From the NCBI RefSeq assembly GCF_003096675.1, contig NZ_QEKW01000004.1:310001-374000 (forward strand): a stretch of 64,000 bases of DNA, in the 5' to 3' direction. The translations under genes and the position numbers were made by a program. Positions 1-6,213 of this stretch are shown here, in pieces (positions within the stretch are counted from its first letter, which is position 1; the number at the start of each line of letters is the position of its first letter). This DNA comes from Actinomycetospora cinnamomea. Lineage in GTDB: Bacteria > Actinomycetota > Actinomycetes > Mycobacteriales > Pseudonocardiaceae. The notes under the pieces are model-generated. The model was given only the letters and a program-made list of their open reading frames with translations. It did no database searches and was not told the origin of the DNA.

Positions 1-161
1 GCGACCCAGTCGGACGCGCCGAGCAGGTGCAGCGCGTAGTAGCCGACGAGCGGCACGCCGACGTCCCAGAGCAGCCCCGAGAACTGGCGCAGCCCGGGGC
101 GCTGCGGCTCGTCGGCCTCGACGGTGGTCGACGTCTCCTGCTCCACGACGCCAGCGTCCAC
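1..161 (-). CDS. VC0807-like membrane protein, 5' part only
   Basis: This is the N-terminal part (53 codons) of a leftward gene whose 3' end lies outside the window. The GTG start at 161 is chosen because the frame is closed to good starts further upstream. After a short acidic, variable head the protein reads LLWDVGVPLVGYYALHLLG and then ASDWVA. This is the typical first membrane helix and loop of actinobacterial VC0807/DUF3159-type small integral membrane proteins of unknown function. It begins 31 bases downstream of the response-regulator stop on the same strand and may be co-transcribed with it. The family call rests on one helix only. Confidence 0.6.
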   Translation of the reverse strand, partial: MDAGVVEQETSTTVEADEPQRPGLRQFSGLLWDVGVPLVGYYALHLLGASDWV

Positions 162-172
162 CTGTCCGCAGC

Positions 173-194
173 GACATGTCAACCAGGACATGTC
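173..194. promoter_or_regulatory. Duplicated GACATGTC palindrome, possible operator
   Basis: The self-complementary octamer GACATGTC occurs at 173-180 and again at 187-194, separated by six bases (14 bp centre to centre). It lies in the 31-base gap between the response regulator stop and the start of the VC0807-like gene. Two identical palindromes this close look like a dimer-of-dimers protein site. The binding protein is unknown. The LuxR-type regulator encoded next door is one candidate. Confidence 0.4.
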
Positions 195-831
195 AGTCAT
201 CGGTGTCGAGACCCTGCTCGATGGCGTAGCGGGTGAGCTCCACGCGGTTGGCCAGCTGGAGCTTGCGCAGGGAGTTCTGGACGTGGTTCTCCACGGTGCG
301 GTGCGACAGCGTCAGGCGCGACGCGATCGCCCGCGCCGTCAGGCCCTTCGCCACGAGGCGCAGCACCTCGGTCTCCCGCGGGGTCAGGCGCGGCTCGTCG
401 GGCCCGACGCCCTCCAGCCGCCGGTACTCGCCGAGCACCAGCCCGGCCAGGCCCGGGGAGAACACGGCCTGTCCGGCGGCGGTCCGCGTGACGGCGTCGA
501 CCAGCTCGTCGAGCCCGGCCGACTTCACCAGGTAGCCCGACGCCCCGGCCCGCACGGCGCCGAGGACGTCGCCGTGCTCGGCGCTCGCCGAGAGCACGAG
601 CACCCGGGTGTCGGGCAGCGCCGCCCGGATGCGTGCCGTCGCCTCCGCCCCCGAGAGCTGCGGCAGCTGCAGGTCCATGAGCACGACGTCCGGGCGCGTC
701 GCCGGCGCGATCCGCACGGCGGCGGCCCCGTCGGGGGCGGTGGCGACGACGTCGACGCCCCGCTCGGCGAGGTCGCGGGCGACGCCCTCGCGCCAGATCG
801 GGTGGTCGTCGACGACCATGACGCGGACCAT
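193..831 (-). CDS. NarL/LuxR-family response regulator
   Basis: A 212-aa two-component response regulator. The receiver domain (about residues 1-120) has the acidic pair in VVDDHP, the phospho-acceptor Asp in VVLMDLQLP (near residue 54) and the conserved Lys in YLVKSAG. A LuxR-type helix-turn-helix follows (about 148-205) with LTPRETEVLRLVAKGLTARAIA and HRTVENHV. Its ATG shares one base with the kinase stop (TGATG), so the pair is translationally coupled. Its target genes are not evident. The adjacent membrane gene and the duplicated palindrome at its own stop codon are candidates. Confidence 0.93.
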   Translation of the reverse strand: MVRVMVVDDHPIWREGVARDLAERGVDVVATAPDGAAAVRIAPATRPDVVLMDLQLPQLSGAEATARIRAALPDTRVLVLSASAEHGDVLGAVRAGASGYLVKSAGLDELVDAVTRTAAGQAVFSPGLAGLVLGEYRRLEGVGPDEPRLTPRETEVLRLVAKGLTARAIASRLTLSHRTVENHVQNSLRKLQLANRVELTRYAIEQGLDTDD

Positions 832-1958
832 CAAACCTCCCTCCGCGGCACGTGGATCTCCCACTCCGTCCCCTCGCCCGGCGCGGTGTGCAGTGCCAGG
901 GTGCCGCCGAGCGCGGCGACGCGACCCCGGATCGAGCCGGCGACGCCGAGGTGGCCCTGCGCGGCGGCCTCCTCGAGCCGGCCCTCGGGGATCCCGATGC
1001 CGTCGTCGCGCACGCTCACGGTGACGCCCGTGTCGTCGTCCTCGACGAGCACCCACAGGCCCGCGTCGGCCCCGGCGTGCGTCGCGGCGTTGGCCGCGGC
1101 CTCGCGCACCACCGCGGCCAGCTCGTCGGCGTCGGCCGCGGGCAGCAGCACCGGTCCGGCCGGCACCGCCAGCGACGCCCGGGCCGGCAGCGCACCCCCG
1201 AGGCGGGCGGCGAGGTCGACGGTGCCGTCCTCGCGCGGCGCCGGCGACGAGGTGATCAGCCGGCGCAGCGCCACCTCCTGCTCGCCGGCCAGGCGCGCGA
1301 GCTCCGGGGCCGGGAGCTCGTCGCCGCGGCGCCGGACGAGCGCGAGCACCTGGAGCACGCCGTCGTGGATGTCGCGCGCGAGCCGTTCGCGCTCGGCCGT
1401 CGCCGCCTCTCGGGCCGCCGCGGCGCGCAGCCGTTCGGTGGAGCGACGCATGGTGTCGGCGGCGAGGCCGACCGCGAGGCCCGCCACCAGCAGCAGCTGC
1501 GCGTCGAAGAGCAGGGCGCCGTCGACCGTGCGGCGCACCCCGAACAGCACCCCGAGGGTGACCACGGCGCCCGCGAGGCCGCCGCGCCACCCGAGGGCGA
1601 CGGCCAGCGCGAGCACCGGCCCCGCCGACCACACGGTCGTGATCACCGCCCCGCCCGCGGCGACCCGCTCCGGGGTCTCCACCAGCAGCGTCGACGCCGT
1701 CGCGAGTGCGGTGAGCCCGAGGTCGACGACGGCCGTCGCCGGGTCGCCGGTGCGCAGGTAGCGCCACGAGGACACCGCCGTCCACACCGCCATGCCGACG
1801 AGGACCGCGACGCCGAGCGCCGGGCGCGCCCAGGCGTCGAACGCCCGGACGAGGTTGACCACCGCCGCGGCGAGCGCCACCACGCGGTAGACGACGAGGC
1901 CCCGCCAGAGCGGCGCGAGGTCGGGGTGCGCCCGGGCGCGCGCGGCAGAGGCGATCAC
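831..1958 (-). CDS. Membrane sensor histidine kinase (HisKA_3 type)
   Basis: A 375-aa sensor kinase. The N-terminal half has about five hydrophobic helices (residues 20-175) and no large extracytoplasmic domain. Next come the dimerization/phospho-acceptor box ERERLARDIHDGVLQ (His near 197) and a HATPase_c domain with an N box (REAAANAATHA) and a G1 box (VRDDGIGIP). This architecture is typical of kinases that partner NarL-type regulators, and the partner follows with a 1-base overlap. The start is the third of three GTG codons carried by an 11-bp tandem repeat. The Shine-Dalgarno GGAGGT (1984-1989) lies nearer to the first, out-of-frame GTG. Confidence 0.92.
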   Translation of the reverse strand: MIASAARARAHPDLAPLWRGLVVYRVVALAAAVVNLVRAFDAWARPALGVAVLVGMAVWTAVSSWRYLRTGDPATAVVDLGLTALATASTLLVETPERVAAGGAVITTVWSAGPVLALAVALGWRGGLAGAVVTLGVLFGVRRTVDGALLFDAQLLLVAGLAVGLAADTMRRSTERLRAAAAREAATAERERLARDIHDGVLQVLALVRRRGDELPAPELARLAGEQEVALRRLITSSPAPREDGTVDLAARLGGALPARASLAVPAGPVLLPAADADELAAVVREAAANAATHAGADAGLWVLVEDDDTGVTVSVRDDGIGIPEGRLEEAAAQGHLGVAGSIRGRVAALGGTLALHTAPGEGTEWEIHVPRREV

Positions 1959-1980
1959 GGGGCGATCACGAGGCGATCAC
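1948..1980 (-). repeat. Three 11-bp repeats, each with a GTG start
   Basis: On the minus strand the unit GTGATCGCCTC occurs at 1980-1970 and 1958-1948, with a one-base variant (GTGATCGCCCC) at 1969-1959. Because the period is 11, the three GTG codons lie in three different frames. The first two open only four codons (V-I-A-S and V-I-A-P) before a TGA that overlaps the next GTG as GTGA. The third GTG opens the kinase. Confidence 0.85.
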
Positions 1981-2058
1981 GGGACCTCCCGGGGCGGGGA
2001 GCGCGAGCGTAGGGCACGGGGTCGTCGACGACCGACCATGGACGCCGAGCGTGCTCGG

Positions 2059-2089
2059 ATGGTGATCCACGGACCTCGTCGATCACCAT
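2059..2089. promoter_or_regulatory. 9-bp inverted repeat upstream of divergent genes
   Basis: ATGGTGATC (2059-2067) and GATCACCAT (2081-2089) form perfect 9-bp arms around a 13-base spacer. It lies in the 292-base region between the divergently oriented kinase gene and the Hsp70-like gene. It could be an operator. The rest of this intergenic region shows no other clear element. Confidence 0.35.
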
Positions 2090-2250
2090 GCGCGCACACT
2101 CGGTGCGTTCCGTGGGTCGCCGAACGGTCTACCGTGCGGTGTCACTCGTGGATGACGATCCCGGGATCGGCTAACGCAACGCGACTGTAGGCCGAACAGG
2201 CGAGTACGAGCGCACCTGCTCGGACCACAGCGCGACGCGAGGGGGACGAC

Positions 2251-3267
2251 GTGGACCGGTGGACACTGGCGCTGGAGGCGGTCCCCGGCAGCCTCGCGGC
2301 CGTCCGGGTCGACGAGCAGGACCACCGCCCGGTCGACGTCGAGCTGGTCGACGGCGACGCCGGGGAGCTGGGCCGGTCGTTCGCCGCGCTGGCGTGCGCC
2401 GAGGGCGGCCACCCCGACCACGTCGTCATGGTCGTGCCCGGTGACCTCGACGTCGAGCGCTTCGCGACCCTCACCGAGGCGGTCGGCCTCGCCGGCCTGC
2501 CCGAGCCGTCGTGGCTGCCCGACGCCGTGGCGTGGGCGGGGGCGCAGCTCACGGGGTGGGTCGCGGGGACGCGCGCGCTCGTCGTCGACGCCCGCGGGGA
2601 CGACCTCGTCGCGTGGTCGGTGTGCACGGCCGACGACGGCGTGGCCATCGCGCAGGGTGGCGCCCTGGACCTCGGCGGGCGGCTGGACACCCTGCTGGGC
2701 GGGGTCGTGCGCGCCAAGCTCGCGGTCGTGGCGCCGGAGCTCGCGGACGCCCTGCGCGGTCGGGTCGACGCGGCCGCCCGGCGCGACGCCGCCCACCTCG
2801 ACCGCGAGCTGCGCGAGGCCCGCCGCCTCCTGTGCCGCGCGGACGACGAGGAGCTGGTGGTCTCGGCCGGGGAGACCGAGGTCTACCTGGACCGCGACGA
2901 GTTCACGCAGCTCGCCGACCACGCGCTGCACGACGTCGTCGTCGAGGCCCTCGGCCAGGAGGCCCCGCACCTCCCGATGGTCGTCGTCGCCGACCGGCCC
3001 ACCGCGATCGTCGAGCACCTCGCTCCGCGCGCCACCGTGGTCCGGGCGCCCGAGAACGAGAGCTCGCTGGCCGGGGCGGCGGCCCTCGTCCTGCCGCGCC
3101 CGGCCGACGACCTCGACGACCCGACGCCCACCGACGGCATCCCGCGGACCGTGCTGCCGTTCCCGGCGCCCGCGTCCACCCCGCCGGCGACGCCCCGCGG
3201 GGGAGACGTGGTCCCGGCGCCGCGAGCTCGACGGCGGCCCGCAGCGCGGAGCAGGGTCAGGACGTGA
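2251..3267 (+). CDS. Hsp70/actin-like ATPase-fold protein
   Basis: A 338-aa protein starting at GTG 2251 behind GAGGGGG. The layout resembles the actin/Hsp70 ATPase fold. It has an early strand-rich region, a central helical part (RELREARRLLCRADDEELVVSAG, then VYLDRDEFTQLADHAL) that matches the Hsp70 stretch of helix, hairpin and 'TRxEFExL', and a late GAAALV strand. The canonical DLGTT phosphate-1 loop is absent at the N-terminus, so ATP binding may be lost. The last 70 residues are Pro/Ala/Arg-rich and probably disordered. Its 3' end overlaps the convergent hemerythrin gene by 11 bases. Function unknown; the Hsp70-like label is a structural inference. Confidence 0.65.
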   Translation: MDRWTLALEAVPGSLAAVRVDEQDHRPVDVELVDGDAGELGRSFAALACAEGGHPDHVVMVVPGDLDVERFATLTEAVGLAGLPEPSWLPDAVAWAGAQLTGWVAGTRALVVDARGDDLVAWSVCTADDGVAIAQGGALDLGGRLDTLLGGVVRAKLAVVAPELADALRGRVDAAARRDAAHLDRELREARRLLCRADDEELVVSAGETEVYLDRDEFTQLADHALHDVVVEALGQEAPHLPMVVVADRPTAIVEHLAPRATVVRAPENESSLAGAAALVLPRPADDLDDPTPTDGIPRTVLPFPAPASTPPATPRGGDVVPAPRARRRPAARSRVRT

Positions 3268-3766
3268 CGGCCTGCACGTACTGCTCGGCGTCCTTCTCCT
3301 CGAAGGACAGGCCGCAGCCCTCGGCGTGCTCGACCTTGAACTGCTCGAACTTCGCGCCGAGCTCCTGACGGAACGCGAGCGACGTGACCTTGCGGAACGG
3401 CGCGAGGTCGTCCCGCTCCTCCTCGGCCATGTGGTGGTTGTTCGCCTGGTCGGTCTCGTCGATGGCGTCCCACCACTCCTGGCTGCCGACCTCGGCGTTG
3501 CGCGCCTTGTCGGTGCCCTCGCGGATCTCGTCGTGGTCGCCGACGGCGTCCTCGGTGGCCGACGCGTCCTCGTCGTCGGCGCGGCGGGCCATCGACGGGT
3601 AGAAGTGCTGCTCCTCGGCGGAGGCGTGGATCTCGAGCTGGACCGCCAGCGCGTCCCAGACCTTCGCGGCCTCCTCGGGCTGCTCGCGCAGGTCGGCCAG
3701 GCGCAGGAACTGACGACGGAACCAGTCGTGGTCGTCGAGGATCATCTCGGTGATGTCGGCGGACAT
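3257..3766 (-). CDS. Hemerythrin HHE-domain protein
   Basis: A 169-aa single-domain protein of the HHE cation-binding (hemerythrin-like) family. The iron ligands are visible in order: the N-terminal DDHDWFRRQF, then HASAEEQHFYP, DHDEIREG and HHMAEEERDDLAPF. Four helices are predicted. Such proteins bind a di-iron centre and are usually linked to oxygen, NO or oxidative-stress sensing in actinobacteria. The gene stands alone on this strand, with 72 bases between its start and the next leftward stop. Confidence 0.9.
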   Translation of the reverse strand: MSADITEMILDDHDWFRRQFLRLADLREQPEEAAKVWDALAVQLEIHASAEEQHFYPSMARRADDEDASATEDAVGDHDEIREGTDKARNAEVGSQEWWDAIDETDQANNHHMAEEERDDLAPFRKVTSLAFRQELGAKFEQFKVEHAEGCGLSFEEKDAEQYVQAVTS

Positions 3767-3838
3767 GCGGGCCTCTCGTTCGCGTGGTGGCGACCCGGTC
3801 CTACCCCGGCCTGCCGGGGACCAACCGGCAGGCCACCC

Positions 3839-4759
3839 TCACCTCGCGTGCACGGCCCCCGCCGCGTCGACGAACCACACCTCGGCCCGCGCCCCCGCCA
3901 GCGAGGCCGACCGCTGCTCGGTGAGGCTGCGGTAGCGGCGGGTGTCGGGCAGGGCGATGACGATCCGCGCCCGCGGGTGCGCCCGCCGGCGCTCGGCCGC
4001 CGCCTGCTCCGCCGCGGAGAACCAGTCGCCCGCGATCGTCGTCGGGTGCGTGCGCGCCCCGTCGGCGGGCCAGCCCGTGACCTCGACGTGGACGTCGTCA
4101 CCGTCGAGCGACGCGACGAGGTCCCGCGCGGGACCCTCGTCGAGGCTCGCCGAGCGCAACGTGGCGCCCCGTCGCACCAGCCAGCTCGCCACCAGCGCCT
4201 GGACGTTGACGACCCGCGACCACGCCTGCAGCGCGTCGTACGGGGGCGGCCCGCACGTGGGGCCCTCCTGCCGTCGCGGCGCGGTGGCGATCGCCTTCGG
4301 CGGATGCTTCGGCAGCCGCAGCGTCGTGCGGGGACTCGGCGACGACGGCTCGGCGGAGGGTGGCGTCGGCGCGGCGGATGCCTCAGCGACGGGAGTGTCC
4401 GGCTCGGGTGCGGCGACGGCCGGCTCCGCGGGGACCGGCCCGGCCGCGGCGGGTGTTCCGGCATCCGGCTCGGGAACCGACGGCACCGCCTCGACGGCCG
4501 CGCCCTTGGTCCGGCGGCGGCGACGGCCCGGCCGGGCGGGGAGGCGGTTGAGGATCGGGCGGGTGCCGACGCGCTCGAGTTCGCCGGCGGCGGCCATCCG
4601 CCGGCACAGGTGGTTGACGGTCTGCGGCCGCACGCCGGCCTCCGGCCCCCCGAGCGCCCGGGCCAGCGCCGCGTCACTGAGCCCTTCCGGTGACGCGGTG
4701 AGCAATCGGACCACCGCAGCGCGCCGATCGGTGGGATCCGGGCTCACCGGGAGGGCCAT
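3839..4759 (-). CDS. Winged-helix plus nuclease-fold-like protein
   Basis: A 306-aa protein starting at ATG 4759 behind GGAGGGG; the longer upstream frame is noise across the divergent gene. The N-terminus (about 12-75) looks like a winged helix (RRAAVVRLL, LSDAALARAL, VNHLCRRMAAAGELERVG). Residues 85-165 are Pro/Ala-rich linker. The C-terminal 130 residues resemble a PD-(D/E)XK fold, with an Asp (ARDLVASLDG) and then the VHVEVTGW strand, where the usual catalytic Lys is replaced by Thr. After it come a helix rich in WFSAAEQAAAERRRAHP and a core strand IVIALPD. A DNA-related role is inferred from these two folds only, and catalysis is doubtful. Confidence 0.6.
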   Translation of the reverse strand: MALPVSPDPTDRRAAVVRLLTASPEGLSDAALARALGGPEAGVRPQTVNHLCRRMAAAGELERVGTRPILNRLPARPGRRRRRTKGAAVEAVPSVPEPDAGTPAAAGPVPAEPAVAAPEPDTPVAEASAAPTPPSAEPSSPSPRTTLRLPKHPPKAIATAPRRQEGPTCGPPPYDALQAWSRVVNVQALVASWLVRRGATLRSASLDEGPARDLVASLDGDDVHVEVTGWPADGARTHPTTIAGDWFSAAEQAAAERRRAHPRARIVIALPDTRRYRSLTEQRSASLAGARAEVWFVDAAGAVHAR

Positions 4760-4862
4760 CGGCTCGTTCCCCTCCGTGATCGGGCAGCGGTCTCGGGCTG
4801 AGCTGGGGATTTCCGTCGCGTGACGGCACGCGCATCCACGTGCGTGACCTATCCGTGACCCG

Positions 4863-4868
4863 TATGGT
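4863..4868 (+). promoter_or_regulatory. -10 element TATGGT, leaderless start
   Basis: TATGGT ends eight bases before the ATG at 4877. No Shine-Dalgarno sequence stands at a usable distance. This is the geometry of an actinobacterial leaderless promoter, where transcription begins at the start codon. Confidence 0.55.
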
Positions 4869-4876
4869 AACGAGGC

Positions 4877-5194
4877 ATGCTGGCACTGACGGAGACGGCG
4901 GCCGAAGCCATCTCGACCATCCTCGAGTCCAACGAGATGCCCGAGGGGTCGGGTCTGCGCATCGCGGCCACCCCCAACATGGCCGAGGAGGGTCTCGAGC
5001 TCTCCGTGGCCCCCACGCCCGCGGCGGACGACACCGTGCTCGAGGGCGGTGGCGCGGTGATCTTCCTCGAGCCCCAGGCCGCCTCGGCCCTCGACGACAA
5101 GGTGCTCGACGTCGAGCGCGTCCCGGACGCCGAGCGCGGTGACGGCGACGAGTTCCGCTTCGCGATCACGCCGCAGTCCGAGCTCCAGGACTGA
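4877..5194 (+). CDS. HesB/IscA-like protein without cysteines
   Basis: A 105-aa protein with the A-type Fe-S carrier (HesB/IscA) outline: LTETAAEAISTIL, then SGLRIAA, LELSVAP, AVIFLEPQAASALDDKVLDVE and a C-terminal strand. All three Fe-S ligand cysteines of the family are missing, and there is no Cys in the whole protein. Cluster transfer in the usual way is therefore unlikely. Cys-less relatives of this kind are common in actinobacteria and have no known function. Expression appears leaderless from TATGGT. It is transcribed away from the winged-helix gene. Confidence 0.82.
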   Translation: MLALTETAAEAISTILESNEMPEGSGLRIAATPNMAEEGLELSVAPTPAADDTVLEGGGAVIFLEPQAASALDDKVLDVERVPDAERGDGDEFRFAITPQSELQD

Positions 5195-5213
5195 TCCCGC
5201 ACCTCCGTCGTGC

Positions 5214-6200
5214 TCACTGCGTCGGGTCGTGGGTGAGGGGCTGCCCGTCGTCCCCGGCACCCGCCGCCCGGTCCCGTGGCACCCGACTCCGCCACCCCTC
5301 GAGGTGGGGATGGTCGGGTTCCAGCTCCTCGCACTGCCGCAGCGCCAGCTCCACCGTCGCGCGGTGTTCCCGTGCCAGCACCCAGGGCGGCGGGACCGTC
5401 GAGGTCGCCAGCGCCTCGGTCACCGCCGCCTTCTCCGCCACCGCGGCCGGGTCGCCCCAGCGCGCCAGCACGTCCTGGGCCCGGCGATGACGCTCCGGTC
5501 GGGGAGCGGTGCGCCGCCCCTCGACCGTCCGCGTCGGGTGGGGTAGGTGCAGCGTCGCGACGGGGACGTGACCCGGCGGGATCGGGTCGGTCGCCGCGTG
5601 GGTGCGGCCGTGGGCGAGCAGCCGCGGCAGCAGGTGGGTGTGCGGGCCGTCGGGGCTCGCGCCGTCCGGCGGCGGGATCGGCGTGTACACCTCGAGGCGC
5701 GCCACGGCCGTGCGGAACACCCGGTGCGGCCCGGCCTCGACCAGCGCCGACGCCACCGCCCCGGCCTCGGCCAGCGGGCGCCCCTCGACCGCCCGCAGCG
5801 TCGCCAGCAGCGCGGCGTCGCGCGTGCGCACGCACGCCTCGAGGTGGGGCGCCCCGACCCCGAGGTCGACCAGCACGGCCTCGCGGTCCTCCTCGCGCAG
5901 CGCCCCGGTGTCGGGGCCGAGCTCGGTGACCACGGACCGCCCGCCCGAGGGCAGCAGCAGGCACAGCGCGAGGGCCTGGCTCCAGCTGTCGCCGGTCCTC
6001 CGCTCCCACGCGACGGGCAGGACGTCGTCGCTCACCCGCACCTCGAGACCGCCCCGTGGGGTGACGACGGACGCGCGCCCCGCAGCGTGCACCACCTCGG
6101 CCGGCTCGTCGGCGTCGCGCAGGAACTCGGCCAGGGCACCGAACGTCCCGACGCTCCAGCCCGCGTCCGGGTCGCCGACCCAGGCCAGCAGGTCGTCCAT
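5214..6200 (-). CDS. Uncharacterized 328-aa protein
   Basis: I do not recognise a family with confidence. The start ATG 6200 (MDDLLAWVGDPD) is the first in frame just downstream of the valS stop, 13 bases away, so co-expression with valS is likely. The N-terminal 150 residues look like a globular alpha/beta domain (WSVGTFGALAEFL, WSQALALCLLLP, VDLGVGAPHLEACV). The C-terminal half is rich in Arg/His/Pro with helical stretches. No membrane segment, signal peptide or catalytic motif is seen. Codon use matches the neighbours, so it is a genuine gene. Confidence 0.7.
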   Translation of the reverse strand: MDDLLAWVGDPDAGWSVGTFGALAEFLRDADEPAEVVHAAGRASVVTPRGGLEVRVSDDVLPVAWERRTGDSWSQALALCLLLPSGGRSVVTELGPDTGALREEDREAVLVDLGVGAPHLEACVRTRDAALLATLRAVEGRPLAEAGAVASALVEAGPHRVFRTAVARLEVYTPIPPPDGASPDGPHTHLLPRLLAHGRTHAATDPIPPGHVPVATLHLPHPTRTVEGRRTAPRPERHRRAQDVLARWGDPAAVAEKAAVTEALATSTVPPPWVLAREHRATVELALRQCEELEPDHPHLEGWRSRVPRDRAAGAGDDGQPLTHDPTQ

Positions 6201-6213
6201 CCCGGTCAGCGGC

